Source: Sulfitobacter sp. SK012
GTDB taxonomy: Bacteria > Pseudomonadota > Alphaproteobacteria > Rhodobacterales > Rhodobacteraceae
Length of the DNA stretch: 64,000 nt
NCBI RefSeq assembly: GCF_003352085.1
Contig: NZ_CP025804.1
Coordinates: 4,154,001 to 4,218,000 of the forward strand
Reading direction: 5' to 3'
In this document: positions 27,309 to 37,363 of the stretch, piece by piece
Numbering within the stretch: the stretch's first letter is position 1
Layout: every line of letters starts with the position of its first letter
Translations under genes and position numbers: made by a program
Notes under the pieces: model-generated
Told to the model about the DNA's origin: nothing
What the model saw: the letters and a program-made list of their open reading frames with translations, nothing else
The model's database searches: none

Positions 27309-28240
27309 GCGCGTCGGCGCTCAATCGCTTCCCAGATTTTGGCGGCAATGTTAGTGCCGTCGAAACGTTCCAGCTCCTGAATGCCGGTGGGCGACGTGAC
27401 ATTAATTTCTGTCAAATAGTCGCCGATCACATCAATTCCTACAAAAATTTGGTCTTTTTCCTTCAAAACTGGACCGATCCGCGCGCAAATCTCAAGATCA
27501 CGCTCAGTCAGCCCCACTTTTTCGGGGCGGCCACCCACGTGCATGTTGGACCGCGTCTCACCCTTGGCGGGCACACGGTTGATGGCCCCAACCGGTTCAC
27601 CGTCAATAAGGATCACCCGTTTGTCGCCCTTTGATACGTCAGGCAGGAATTTTTGGGCGATCAATGGTTCACGCGAAAACCCCGTGAAAAGCTCATGCAG
27701 GGAACTGAGGTTTCGGTCGTCCTTGGTCAGCAAGAACACCCCTGCACCACCATTTCCATAAAGCGGCTTAACGATGATATCGCCGTGTTTTTCCTTGAAG
27801 GCACGGATGGTGGTAAGATCGCGGGCAATCGTGGTGGGCGGGGTCAGGTCCGGAAAATCCAATACCATCAGCTTTTCTGGAAAATTGCGTACCCAGAACG
27901 GGTCATTCACCACCAGCGTGGTCTCTCTAAGCCGGTCCAACAGATGGGTCGACGTGATGTAATGCATGTCAAAAGGCGGGTCTTGCCGCAGCCAGACTAC
28001 GTCGAAATCAGCCAAATCAACTTCGCGCATCTCGCCAAGTTGGGCGTGATCTCCTTGAACCCGCTGCACGGTCATGTCCTGACCGCGGGCTGTTATCCGC
28101 CCTTCTTGATAGGCAAGGTGGTCGGGCGTGTAGAAAAACAGAGTGTGTCCGCGTGCCTGCGCTTCTTCTGCAAGGCGAAAGCTGCTGTCGGCATTGATGT
28201 CCACGGCCCCGATTGGGTCCATTTGAAAGGCGATTTTCAT
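27305..28240 (-). CDS. gshB: Glutathione synthetase
   Basis: 311 residues, ATP-grasp enzyme joining gamma-glutamylcysteine and glycine. It starts [28 protein letters not shown], has the family's [14 protein letters not shown], the ATP-binding [12 protein letters not shown] and the C-terminal metal/ATP site [36 protein letters not shown] lies just before the ATG. It lies downstream of rsmI and yraN on the same strand, an arrangement common in alphaproteobacteria. Confidence 0.96.
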   Translation of the reverse strand: MKIAFQMDPIGAVDINADSSFRLAEEAQARGHTLFFYTPDHLAYQEGRITARGQDMTVQRVQGDHAQLGEMREVDLADFDVVWLRQDPPFDMHYITSTHLLDRLRETTLVVNDPFWVRNFPEKLMVLDFPDLTPPTTIARDLTTIRAFKEKHGDIIVKPLYGNGGAGVFLLTKDDRNLSSLHELFTGFSREPLIAQKFLPDVSKGDKRVILIDGEPVGAINRVPAKGETRSNMHVGGRPEKVGLTERDLEICARIGPVLKEKDQIFVGIDVIGDYLTEINVTSPTGIQELERFDGTNIAAKIWEAIERRRA

Positions 28241-28299
28241 GGGCGTCCCTTTTGCTGATTGACCTTTAGATGGCCCAGCAAAAGCATCTGTGCAATGGG

Positions 28300-28680
28300 T
28301 CAGCCCTCACCAAAAGCGTTTTCGATGATCCGGTGCTCGCCCTTGCCGTTCACAAGTGCGACGTCAAACCGCATATCTGTGAGGCTGCCATTTGGCATTC
28401 GTGCCAAGTATTCTTCAGCAGAACGGCAAATCCGTTGCATCTGGGCAGGGCGCACATGTTCGGCCGCACGATCAAAACTGCCGCTTTGCTTGACCTCAAC
28501 AAATATCAGACCGTTCCCGTCATTCAGGATGAGATCGATCTCTCCGGCCTTGCCACGCCAGCGCCGCTGCGCCACGCAATAACCGCGCTGAGAATAGTCC
28601 TGTTCGATCCTGTGTTCTGCAGCCAATCCCGCGTGGTACGCCAAAGCACCCTTCTGACTTTTTGCCTCACTACAACTCAT
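28300..28680 (-). CDS. YraN/UPF0102 family nuclease-fold protein
   Basis: 126 residues. It has the restriction-endonuclease-like core of the family: [50 protein letters not shown], with the Glu/Asp/Glu-x-Lys catalytic-type set (E in GEIDL, EVK). Family function is unsettled, though genetic links to DNA processing are suggested. The ATG overlaps the rsmI stop by 4 bases, so the two are coupled. Confidence 0.9.
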   Translation of the reverse strand: MSCSEAKSQKGALAYHAGLAAEHRIEQDYSQRGYCVAQRRWRGKAGEIDLILNDGNGLIFVEVKQSGSFDRAAEHVRPAQMQRICRSAEEYLARMPNGSLTDMRFDVALVNGKGEHRIIENAFGEG

Positions 28681-29531
28681 GTCTTATCTTTCCCCAGTGC
28701 AAGGGCCGCCTGATAAACTTGCCTGCGTGGCAAAGCGTGTGCCGCCGCAACCGCATCCACAGCATCGCGCATCGACATATCCGCCAATGCCGCCCTAAGT
28801 GCAGAATTAACATCTGTCTCACTAACAATTGGTGAATTTCCACGCGCCACAAGAACGACAATCTCGCCCTTTGGGTTGGCCTCCGCGTAGGCCTCGGCCA
28901 GTTCGTCCAATGTGCCGCGTCGAATTTCTTCGAACTTCTTGGTCAATTCGCGACAAACTGCGGCGGAACGCTCACCCCCCAATGTCTTTCCAGCATCCCG
29001 AAGCATTGCGCCAACGCGCTTGGGTGATTCGTAGAAAACCAATGTCCCGGGCACATCGCGGAGCTTTTCCAAAGCTCCCAGACGGGCCGCTTTGGCATTG
29101 GGTAAGAACCCAGCAAAGAAAAACGCGTCCGTGGGCAACCCACCCAACGCAAGCGCAGTGACCACAGCGGACGGTCCTGGAGCGCAGGTGACCATCAATC
29201 CGGCTTGCCCAGCGGCACGCGACAACTCAAAACCCGGATCGGCAATAAGCGGCATGCCCGCCTCTGAGGCATAAGCGACCGACTGGCCTTGAGCCGCGGC
29301 CTCCAAAAGGCGTGCCACTGTCCCTGAACCCGTGTGTTCATGGAGCGCCACAATCCGGCGTCCGTTCAGAGGGACGCCATGAATATCCATCAATTTGCGC
29401 ATTGATCTGGTGTCTTCGGCGGCCAGTACATCAGCGCTGGCCAACACATCGAGTGCACGCAAAGTGATGTCGCGCGCGGACCCAATTGGCACCCCGACAA
29501 AATACAGCCCCGGTGCCAGCTTCACATTCAT
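28677..29531 (-). CDS. rsmI: 16S rRNA (cytidine(1402)-2'-O)-methyltransferase
   Basis: 284 residues of the SAM-dependent tetrapyrrole-methylase fold. It 2'-O-methylates C1402 in the ribosomal P-site. Signatures are LYFVGVPIGSARDITLRALDVLASADVLAAEDTR, then SEAGMPLIADPGFELSRAA and GPSAVVTALALGGLPTDAFFFAGFLP, and YESPKRVGAMLRD. The ATG at 29531 starts the conserved protein; ten in-frame residues upstream look unconserved. It is divergent from the lppC-like lipoprotein gene, a widespread bacterial arrangement. Confidence 0.95.
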   Translation of the reverse strand: MNVKLAPGLYFVGVPIGSARDITLRALDVLASADVLAAEDTRSMRKLMDIHGVPLNGRRIVALHEHTGSGTVARLLEAAAQGQSVAYASEAGMPLIADPGFELSRAAGQAGLMVTCAPGPSAVVTALALGGLPTDAFFFAGFLPNAKAARLGALEKLRDVPGTLVFYESPKRVGAMLRDAGKTLGGERSAAVCRELTKKFEEIRRGTLDELAEAYAEANPKGEIVVLVARGNSPIVSETDVNSALRAALADMSMRDAVDAVAAAHALPRRQVYQAALALGKDKT

Positions 29532-29628
29532 GTAATTCAACGCTGGACCCGCCTTTCGCACCGTTTATTATCACTGCATCAGACGGGCGGCGCAGGCCCT
29601 CGACCAACACCTTGGGAGTTACGAATTT

Positions 29629-30813
29629 ATGTTTGCCTTTTTACGCGCGATCCGCAAGCCGTGGCACATCATCTCGATGCCTATTTTTGCCTTGATCCTT
29701 GCTGCTTGTGATCCAACCTCTCTGGGTGGTTCTGCTACGAGTGGCGGCCCCAAAATTGATACGAATGCTCCTGTTCCGGTGGCGTTGTTGATCCCGCGCG
29801 GCGGTTCAGCCTCAGACGAGCTTTTGGCGCAGAACCTTGAAAACGCGGCAAGACTTGCGATCCGTGACCTAGGTGGGGTTCAGATTGATTTGCGCATTTA
29901 TGCAACGGCGGGCAATGCAGCACAGGCGGCGAGTGTTGCAAGCCAAGCCGTAAACGAGGGCGCAAAGATCATTCTTGGGCCAGTCTATGCCGAGGCCGCA
30001 AATGCGGCAGGCAATGCCGTGGCGTCTCAAGGCGTTAACGTTCTGGCGTTTTCCAACAACCCAACCATCGCAGGCGGCAACGTCTTCGTGCTTGGGCCAA
30101 CCTTCGACAACACGGCATCTCGGCTTGTGAGCTATGCTAAACGCTCAGGTAGGGACCGAATCGTAATCTTGCATGCGCAGGATGTCGCCGGTGAGCTCGG
30201 GCGCTCCGCGATCCAAAAAGCGATTGCGGCAAATGGTGCCACCCAGTCTGGCGTTGTGGCCTATTCCAACAGCCAAGAATCTGTCTTGGCAGCTGTGCCG
30301 CAGGTCAAGGCGACCATGGATAGCTCGGGCGCAAACGCACTGTTTCTGACGACCAGCTCTGCGACAGCGCTTCCGCTCTTTGCCCAACTACTGCCGGAGG
30401 CCGGTGTAACGTCACCCGCCACCCAGTACATTGGCCTGACCCGCTGGGACATTCCGGTGCAGACGCTGGAGCTTTCTGGTGTTCAGGGCGGCTGGTTCGC
30501 GTTGCCTGATCCGGGGGCGACCAGCGCGTTTCGTCAGCGCTACACAGCTGCTTATGGGAACGGTCCGTTGGACATCGCAGGCCTGTCTTTTGACGGAATT
30601 GCAGCGATTGGGTCACTGGTGCAGTCCGGCAAAACCGATGCTCTGACCGGCGCCGCACTAACCCAAGGGGCGGGCTTTCGCGGGGCCAGCGGTATCTTCC
30701 GGCTACGCGCAGATGGCACCAATGAGCGCGGACTTGCGGTTGCATCGATCCGCAATCAACAAGTTGTCGTGCTAGAGGCCGCGCCGCGTGCCTTTGGCGG
30801 CGCTGGTTTCTGA
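29629..30813 (+). CDS. LppC/LpoA-like periplasmic-binding-fold lipoprotein (putative PBP activator)
   Basis: 394 residues. A lipoprotein signal ends in LILAAC (Cys27), after which a linker leads to a type I periplasmic-binding fold (VPVALLIPRGGSASDELLAQNLENAARLAIRDL; GPVYAEAANAAGNAVASQGVNVLAFSNNP; VILHAQDVAGELGRSA). Gammaproteobacterial homologues LpoA activate PBP1A from the outer membrane. The alphaproteobacterial version lacks the N-terminal TPR domain of LpoA, so the same role is an inference from position beside rsmI/yraN. Confidence 0.85.
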   Translation: MFAFLRAIRKPWHIISMPIFALILAACDPTSLGGSATSGGPKIDTNAPVPVALLIPRGGSASDELLAQNLENAARLAIRDLGGVQIDLRIYATAGNAAQAASVASQAVNEGAKIILGPVYAEAANAAGNAVASQGVNVLAFSNNPTIAGGNVFVLGPTFDNTASRLVSYAKRSGRDRIVILHAQDVAGELGRSAIQKAIAANGATQSGVVAYSNSQESVLAAVPQVKATMDSSGANALFLTTSSATALPLFAQLLPEAGVTSPATQYIGLTRWDIPVQTLELSGVQGGWFALPDPGATSAFRQRYTAAYGNGPLDIAGLSFDGIAAIGSLVQSGKTDALTGAALTQGAGFRGASGIFRLRADGTNERGLAVASIRNQQVVVLEAAPRAFGGAGF

Positions 30814-30821
30814 GCCACACA

Positions 30822-33599
30822 TTGCCAGAAACCCAAAAACAACAATCAGGCGGGGCGGAGACACCGCGCCTGATTGCTGAACCTTCTGAAATTTTTGACG
30901 CTGTTGCGGTCGCAGAGGCGGTCCAAGAGGCAATAAAGGCGACCTCGGATCCGGCTGAACACCGGGCCGCTGTCGTCGAAGTGTTGCGTGCAGCCCAAGT
31001 GCAGGGCCGCGACCTAATTGCGCATCGCTTTGCATTATCGCCATTTGACGCGCGCGGAATGACGTCAGCCTATACGTATTTGACGGATGGGATGGTTAAC
31101 ACCGCCCTCGTAGCATCACTTCAACTGACTGCGGCCAGCACCCAAGATAAGCCCGATCGCTTGTCAGTCATCGGCGTAGGCGGATATGGGCGCGGCGAAA
31201 TGGCTCCCTTCTCGGATGTCGACCTGCTGTTCCTGACCCCAAAAACCATCACCCCATGGGCGGAAAGCGTCATCGAGTCGATGCTCTATATGCTGTGGGA
31301 CCTCAAACTAAAGGTAGGCCATGCCAGCCGCACCATTCGCGACTGTGTAAAGTTGGGTTCAGAAGACTATACGATTCAAACGACCTTGCTGGAGCACCGC
31401 CATATCGTAGGTGATGCAGCGTTGGCCAAGCAGCTGGGAACGGCACTGAACAAGGATCTCTTTTCCGGATCCGGGCGCGATTTCATTGAAGCCAAATTAG
31501 ACGAGCGCGACGCGCGACACCTCAAGCAAGACCAACGTTATGTCGTTGAACCGAACGTTAAAGAGGGTAAGGGCGGTTTGCGCGATCTGCAGTCGCTGTT
31601 CTGGATCGCAAAATATATCCACAAGGTGAAAAACTCGGCTGATTTGGTCGGAAAAGGCGTGTTTCGCCCAGACGAATATAAGACGTTTCTAGACGCAGAG
31701 AATTTTCTATGGGCGGTTCGTGGGCATCTACATCTGTTGACCCGGCGCGCAACTGAACAGCTGACTTTTGACATGCAGGTCCAGGTCGCAGAGGCCATGG
31801 GATATTTCGACAAAGACGGCAGGCGCGGCGTTGAGTTGTTCATGCAGGCTTATTTCCGCCATGCAACAGAGGTGGGGGATCTTACACGTATCTTCCTAAC
31901 CAAGCTTGAAGCGATGCATGCAAAGCCCGAGCCGTTACTGGAGCGCTTCTTTCGTCGCCGGCCCAAAATTCGTGAAGGCTACGAAGTGGTGCATAACCGC
32001 ATTTCGATCATTGATGACGCGGATTTTCTATCAAACAAGCTAAACTTATTGCGCCTGTTCGAAGAAGCCTTGCGCACGGGTATGTTGATCCATCCAGATG
32101 CAATGCGGACGGTCAAAGCGAACCTAAAGCTGATCGACGACGACATGCGCAACAACCCAGAAGCCCAGCGCATTTTTCTTGATCTGCTGTTGAAACATGG
32201 CAATCCGGAACGCGCGTTGCGGCGGATGAACGAACTGGGCGTTTTAGGCGCGTTTATCCCGGAATTTGAGCCAATTGTCGCGATGATGCAGTTCAACATG
32301 TACCACAGCTATACTGTGGACGAACACATCATCCAATGCGTCGGCCATCTGGCCCGGATCGAAAAAGACGAGATGGAAGAAGATCAGCCGGTGGTGTCGA
32401 CGATCCTAAAAGAGGGGGTCAACCGCCGGGTATTGTTCGTGGCGCTTTTGTTGCATGATATCGGCAAGGGACGCCCTGAGGATCACTCGATCTTGGGAGC
32501 CAAGATTGTGCGAAAAGTGGCTCCGCGTTTGGGCCTCAAGCAAGACGAGGTCGATACCGCCGAATGGCTTGTACGCTATCATCTGTTGATGTCCGACATG
32601 GCGCAAAAACGCGATATTGCTGATCCGCGCACTGTGCGCGACTTTGCCAAAGCCGTGCAAACGGTCAAGCGTTTGGACCTGCTGACAGTGTTGACGGTCT
32701 GCGATATTTGCGGGGTTGGGCCGAACACTTGGAACAACTGGAAGGCCGTTTTGATCCGTGCACTTTACCGCCAAACACGGCGAGCGCTGGAAACCGGGCT
32801 TGAGGACCTAAACCGTGAAAACCGCGGGACAGAGGCCAAGAAAGGGTTGCGCGCCGCGCTGGGCGATTGGCCAAAGAAAGACCTGAAAATTGAAACCGCT
32901 CGGCATTACCCGCCCTATTGGCAGGGCCTACATGTCACGGCACACGTCGCGTTTGCAGAGCTGTTGCGCGGCATTTCAAACGAGGACGTGCGCATCGACT
33001 TGCACCCCGATCAGGACCGCGACGCGACGCGCGCCTGTTTTGTCATGGCCGATCACCCAGGCATATTCTCGCGCCTCGCGGGCGCGCTGGCACTTGTGGG
33101 GGCAAACGTGGTGGATGCGCGCAGCTACACCACAAAGGACGGGTTCGTCACGGATGCGTTTTGGATACAGGACGCCGATGGCAACGCCTACGAAGCGGCG
33201 CGCTTGCCGCGCTTGCGGAAGATGATCGCCAAAACTCTGCGCGGTGAAGTTATCGCACGTGATGCGCTGAAATCACGCGACAAGGTTAAGAAGCGCGAAA
33301 AGGCATTCCGAGTACCGACCCACATCACCTTTGATAACGACGGGTCCGAAATCTATACCATCATCGAAGTCGACACCCGCGACCGCCCTGGATTGTTGTA
33401 TGATCTGGCGCGCACATTGGCAGATTCGAACGTTTACGTCGCCAATGCCGTTATCGCGACCTATGGCGCGCAGGTCGTCGATACATTCTACGTTAAAGAT
33501 ATGTTTGGGCTGAAATATTACGCCGAGGGCAAACAGCGCACGCTGGAAAAACGCCTCCGTCAGGCAATTACCGAGGGTGTGGCGCGCGCGGACGTGTAG
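30822..33599 (+). CDS. glnD: [Protein-PII] uridylyltransferase/uridylyl-removing enzyme
   Basis: 925 residues, the glutamine sensor that uridylylates PII proteins at low nitrogen and reverses this at high nitrogen. Domains in order: nucleotidyltransferase (VGGYGRGEMAPFSDVDLLFL), a helical linker with KEGKGGLRDLQSLFWIAKY, HD hydrolase (LLLHDIGKGRPEDHS), then two C-terminal ACT domains (MADHPGIFSRLAGALALVGANVVDARSYTT; VDTRDRPGLLYDLARTLADSNVYVANAVI). The start is a TTG 8 bases after the upstream stop with no obvious SD, so the exact N-terminus is uncertain. Confidence 0.95.
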   Translation: MPETQKQQSGGAETPRLIAEPSEIFDAVAVAEAVQEAIKATSDPAEHRAAVVEVLRAAQVQGRDLIAHRFALSPFDARGMTSAYTYLTDGMVNTALVASLQLTAASTQDKPDRLSVIGVGGYGRGEMAPFSDVDLLFLTPKTITPWAESVIESMLYMLWDLKLKVGHASRTIRDCVKLGSEDYTIQTTLLEHRHIVGDAALAKQLGTALNKDLFSGSGRDFIEAKLDERDARHLKQDQRYVVEPNVKEGKGGLRDLQSLFWIAKYIHKVKNSADLVGKGVFRPDEYKTFLDAENFLWAVRGHLHLLTRRATEQLTFDMQVQVAEAMGYFDKDGRRGVELFMQAYFRHATEVGDLTRIFLTKLEAMHAKPEPLLERFFRRRPKIREGYEVVHNRISIIDDADFLSNKLNLLRLFEEALRTGMLIHPDAMRTVKANLKLIDDDMRNNPEAQRIFLDLLLKHGNPERALRRMNELGVLGAFIPEFEPIVAMMQFNMYHSYTVDEHIIQCVGHLARIEKDEMEEDQPVVSTILKEGVNRRVLFVALLLHDIGKGRPEDHSILGAKIVRKVAPRLGLKQDEVDTAEWLVRYHLLMSDMAQKRDIADPRTVRDFAKAVQTVKRLDLLTVLTVCDICGVGPNTWNNWKAVLIRALYRQTRRALETGLEDLNRENRGTEAKKGLRAALGDWPKKDLKIETARHYPPYWQGLHVTAHVAFAELLRGISNEDVRIDLHPDQDRDATRACFVMADHPGIFSRLAGALALVGANVVDARSYTTKDGFVTDAFWIQDADGNAYEAARLPRLRKMIAKTLRGEVIARDALKSRDKVKKREKAFRVPTHITFDNDGSEIYTIIEVDTRDRPGLLYDLARTLADSNVYVANAVIATYGAQVVDTFYVKDMFGLKYYAEGKQRTLEKRLRQAITEGVARADV

Positions 33600-33715
33600 C
33601 GTTTGACCCAGAAATGGTAGCAGAATTTCGATCTATCCAATGTGATCGCGCCCCCTTCCCTGCAGCCTCTGCTACGCCTAAGCTGATTTGACCCAGCCAA
33701 GGCAGCCCTCCCCCC

Positions 33716-34918
33716 GTGCCCAGCCAAAACATTGCCCTCTATCCATGGTTCAAATTCACTCAAAATCTGCTGTTTTGGCAGGCCATTTGGTTTCTCTATT
33801 TCCAACAGCAGCTGTCTGCGTCTGAGGCGATTGCACTTTATGCCGTCTACGACATCTCAACGACAGTGCTTGAAGTACCTTCAGGCTATATGTCCGACCG
33901 TTTGGGGCGGCGTCGGACGCTGATATTCTCGGCGGTTGCGGCGATCGCAGGGATGGCTTTCATCGCGTTTGGCGACAGCTTTACTATGTTTGCGATGGGG
34001 CAGCTGTGTCTCGGGGCCAGCATCGCCTTTGCCTCGGGCACCGATACCGCATTGCTCTATGAATCACTTGTCGATGCCGGGCGTGCTGATGAGGTTGAGG
34101 AGCAAGAACTACGTGCGTGGCGGTTTACCTTTGCCGGGTTGGCGATATCTGCTGTCACCGGCGGTGCGATGGCACTTTATGCCCCTGCGTTGCCATTCTT
34201 AGCCTCTGCGCTAGCGTTTGCCGGGATGTTGTTCATCACCTTGCGTCTGTCAGAGCCGCAACGGCGTCGTTCGGGCCCGCACCCTGCCCTGCAGCTTGGC
34301 TCGCTCGGTGATGCGATCAAACATCCAGTGCTCTGCTGGCTTTTTGCATTGGCGGTTTTGATGTACGGCTTTAGCCACCTGCCATTTGTCTTTGGGCAAC
34401 CATTTATCCTTAGTGCGCTTTCAAATACCGGTCTGGCCGCCCAAACTCCGTTGGTCAGTGGCGGCGTTTCTGCCATCATGATGCTGTTGTCGGTGGCAGT
34501 GTCGCTGGTAGCGCTGGGTTTACGCAACCGGATCGGCCTAACGGGGATCTTGCTCCTTGCCTTCGCGATGCAGATTGCGCTGGCCGGGGTACTATCGCTG
34601 ACCACGTCGGCGCTGGCGATTGCATTTTTATTCCTGCGCATGGTGCCCAACGCTCTGTCACAACCCTTTATTCTCGCACGCATTCAACCTTTGCTGCCCG
34701 ATGACAACCGCGCCACGTATCTTTCCGTACAAAGCCTCGTCGGCAGGCTGGTCTTTGCCGCTTCACTGCTGCTGGCGGCAGGATCAACCACCGCAGCTGG
34801 AGAAATGCCGGCAGGCGATATCCAGCGCGTTCTGGGGTGGTATGCCATTGCCGGACTCTTCTGTTTGGTCGGCTTGGCGCTGGCTGCGCGCCGGATCACC
34901 ATGGAGCCGTCCACTTGA
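33716..34918 (+). CDS. Major facilitator superfamily transporter
   Basis: 400 residues with about twelve hydrophobic segments. The cytoplasmic loop 2-3 motif is MSDRLGRRRTLIFSA, the classical MFS signature, and the sequence starts with FKFTQNLLFWQAIWFLYFQQQLSASEAIALYAVYDISTT, typical of a subgroup of drug-efflux-like carriers. The substrate cannot be inferred from the sequence or neighbours. The start is a GTG at 33716. It is a lone gene between glnD and murJ. Confidence 0.85.
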   Translation: MPSQNIALYPWFKFTQNLLFWQAIWFLYFQQQLSASEAIALYAVYDISTTVLEVPSGYMSDRLGRRRTLIFSAVAAIAGMAFIAFGDSFTMFAMGQLCLGASIAFASGTDTALLYESLVDAGRADEVEEQELRAWRFTFAGLAISAVTGGAMALYAPALPFLASALAFAGMLFITLRLSEPQRRRSGPHPALQLGSLGDAIKHPVLCWLFALAVLMYGFSHLPFVFGQPFILSALSNTGLAAQTPLVSGGVSAIMMLLSVAVSLVALGLRNRIGLTGILLLAFAMQIALAGVLSLTTSALAIAFLFLRMVPNALSQPFILARIQPLLPDDNRATYLSVQSLVGRLVFAASLLLAAGSTTAAGEMPAGDIQRVLGWYAIAGLFCLVGLALAARRITMEPST

Positions 34919-34983
34919 TTGCCAATTGCACCGCTGCGTCCCAAGCGCTAGGTCACATAGCCAACCCGTAACGAGAGTTCCCG

Positions 34984-36576
34984 ATGAAACCCATCCGCCT
35001 CATGTCCGGCTTTTTCACCGTTGGGGTCTGGACCCTTGCCAGCCGCTTTCTGGGATTTGTGCGCGATGTAATGATTGCGGCATACCTTGGTTCGGGCCCA
35101 GTGGCCGAGGCGTTTCTGGTGGCGTTTTCCCTACCCAACATGTTTCGCCGCTTTTTTGCCGAAGGCGCCTTCAACATGGCCTTCGTGCCGATGTTTTCTA
35201 AACGCCTAGAGGCGGGCGATGACCCCGAAGGGTTCGCCCAAGACGCCTTTGTTGGCATGGCATTTATCCTGACGATATTTACCACTGTGGGTGTCGTGGC
35301 GATGCCGGGGCTTGTGCTGCTAATGGCGTCAGGGTTTGCCGGAGATGAACGGTTTGACCTTGCTGTGGAATACGGCCGCCTCGCGTTTCCCTACATCCTC
35401 TTTATCTCTTTGGCGGCGCTTATTTCAGGCGTGCTCAATGCCACGGGACGTTTCATGGCGGCCGCGGCGGCCCCAGTGGTTCTTAACGTGATTTTTATCG
35501 GTGCCGTTCTGGTCGGTGCTGCCCTTAGCCAACCGGCACCTGATGCCGTAGCGAGTGGTTTGGACCAAGCGATGGGCCTGAGCGTTGGCGATGCGCTTGC
35601 GCTGTCGGTCCCCTTTGCTGGGGCTGCACAGCTTGCGTTGGTCTGGTGGGCTGCACGGCGCGCAGGGTTCACCTTGAAACTGTCGCATCGCCCGAGGCTG
35701 ACACCTGATCTCAAGCGTCTGGCCATTATTGCGGCCCCGGCCGCCCTTGCCGGCGGTGTGGTTCAGGTGAACTTGCTGGTCGGTCGTCAAGTCGCCAGTT
35801 TTTATGACGGTGCCGTGGCGTGGCTCAGCTATGCAGATCGATTGTATCAGCTGCCGCTGGGTGTGGTCGGCATCGCAATCGGCGTGGTGCTGCTGCCCGA
35901 TCTATCGCGGCGACTGAAAGCTGGCGATGATGCGGGATCACAAACCACATTAAGCCGCGCAGCAGAGGTGTCACTGGCGCTCACCATTCCATCAGCCGTG
36001 GCACTGGTAGTGATCCCCTTTACGTTGGCGTCGGTTCTGTTTGGACGTGGTGCGGCAGGGCCTGAAGACGTCGCCAATATCGCATTGGCAGTGGCGATAT
36101 ATGGGTTGGGGCTCCCTGCGTTTGTGCTGCAAAAAATCCTGCAGCCGCTATATTTTGCCCGCGCTGATACAAAGCGTCCGTTCTATTTTGCCGTTGTTGC
36201 GATGGTGGTTAATGCAGGCCTCGCGCTTGGGCTGGCTCCATTTTTTGGTTGGTTATCACCGGCTGTTGCTGCCTCAGTTGCGGGTTGGGTGATGTTTGCA
36301 CAGCTTTCACGGGGCGCGCGCGGCTATGGGCAGGCAGCAAAGCTGGACGCTCGTTTCCGCAAACGGATCTGGCGGATTATTGCGGCCTCAATCGCGATGG
36401 GCGTCGCGTTGTGGGCGGCCAATTCGGTGTTGCAACCGATCCTTGACTTGGCCTGGTGGCGCGGCCTTGGATTGCTGGCACTGATCCTTGTTGGGGCAGT
36501 CAGTTACTTCGGTGTTGGTCAGTTGATCGGAGCCTTCAAAATTAGTGAATTCAAATCAGCGATGCGTCGGAGTTAA
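34984..36576 (+). CDS. murJ: Lipid II flippase MurJ (MviN)
   Basis: 530 residues with about fourteen transmembrane helices; a MOP-superfamily flippase that moves lipid II to the periplasm for wall synthesis. Family features: TLASRFLGFVRDVMIAAYLGSGPVAEAFLVAFSLPNMFRRFFAEGAFNMAFVPMF at the start (Arg pair in the cavity), LVGRQVASFYDGAVAWLSYADRLYQLPLGVVGIAIGVVLLPDLSR in the middle, and LVIPFTLASVLFGRGA. It is near glnD, as in many proteobacteria. Confidence 0.95.
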   Translation: MKPIRLMSGFFTVGVWTLASRFLGFVRDVMIAAYLGSGPVAEAFLVAFSLPNMFRRFFAEGAFNMAFVPMFSKRLEAGDDPEGFAQDAFVGMAFILTIFTTVGVVAMPGLVLLMASGFAGDERFDLAVEYGRLAFPYILFISLAALISGVLNATGRFMAAAAAPVVLNVIFIGAVLVGAALSQPAPDAVASGLDQAMGLSVGDALALSVPFAGAAQLALVWWAARRAGFTLKLSHRPRLTPDLKRLAIIAAPAALAGGVVQVNLLVGRQVASFYDGAVAWLSYADRLYQLPLGVVGIAIGVVLLPDLSRRLKAGDDAGSQTTLSRAAEVSLALTIPSAVALVVIPFTLASVLFGRGAAGPEDVANIALAVAIYGLGLPAFVLQKILQPLYFARADTKRPFYFAVVAMVVNAGLALGLAPFFGWLSPAVAASVAGWVMFAQLSRGARGYGQAAKLDARFRKRIWRIIAASIAMGVALWAANSVLQPILDLAWWRGLGLLALILVGAVSYFGVGQLIGAFKISEFKSAMRRS

Positions 36577-36594
36577 ACTCGCCCGAGGAACAAC

Positions 36595-37284
36595 CTAACT
36601 GCGATGACGAAAACGTCGCAACACGCTGGAAAAACCACCCGGCACCACCAAGAAGCTAAGACCAAATCCGCAAACAAACCCGGCGAGCTCTGCGACCCAA
36701 CCCATTCCAACGCTGGCAAACATACTGAAAACCAGTTGGAGGCCCATCAGCATCGCAATCAGCGTAAATGCACGCATCTGCTGGCCTCCACCCGCGCCAA
36801 GCCTGTGCCATGTGACAAAACTGTAACCACCGATCAGCCCGTAAACACTTGGATAGGCTCCAACAAGCCACGCAGGATCGTTGAGCAGCAATGCATAGAT
36901 CAACGCGCCACCGATGCCAGACAGGAAGAATATCAGGAACACAGCTACCTGCCCCATCGCCTCGCCGACCAGCTTGCCAAGCGCCAATAGCAACACCATC
37001 GCAAAGATGCTTTGGGAAAAGCTGAAGTAAATAAAGGGATAGGTCACGAACCGCGCGACGTGGCGCAAGGGCCACTGCCCTGACGCTAGCATCTGGTTAA
37101 AGATATCGCCCGAAAAGCCCCAATCCCGGATCAGTTCAAGACGCCATCCGATGGCACTGGGGCCGCCGATCAGCCCTGCTTCTCCTAGCGCCAGTCCACC
37201 CTCGACACCGGCGATAGCCAGAAACAATAAAACAACAACCTGTGGCAGTTTGTTGACGGGTGGCTCAAAGGACGGATCAGACAT
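36595..37284 (-). CDS. Rhomboid-fold membrane protein lacking protease catalytic residues
   Basis: 229 residues with about six or seven hydrophobic helices and the rhomboid layout, including LGKLVGEAMGQV (corresponding to the L-GR-xE region) and GAYPSVYGLIGGY in helix 4. Aligned by eye to GLSGVVYALMGY of GlpG, the catalytic Ser position is Tyr144. The helix 6 His position (usual AHxxG) is Glu199 in VAELAGF, and the oxyanion His/Asn of helix 2 are absent (FIYFSFSQSIFAM). It is therefore probably an iRhom/Derlin-like pseudoprotease that binds membrane clients. Start at MSDPSF (37284); an upstream frame adds 18 residues. It converges with murJ. Confidence 0.8.
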   Translation of the reverse strand: MSDPSFEPPVNKLPQVVVLLFLAIAGVEGGLALGEAGLIGGPSAIGWRLELIRDWGFSGDIFNQMLASGQWPLRHVARFVTYPFIYFSFSQSIFAMVLLLALGKLVGEAMGQVAVFLIFFLSGIGGALIYALLLNDPAWLVGAYPSVYGLIGGYSFVTWHRLGAGGGQQMRAFTLIAMLMGLQLVFSMFASVGMGWVAELAGFVCGFGLSFLVVPGGFSSVLRRFRHRS

Positions 37285-37363
37285 GTGCGGTCTCCTTGAC
37301 GGGCGTATGCGCCATGGGTAAGCCCATCGCACCGCCACTTCCAGCCCCCTTTAGGAGCACGCC

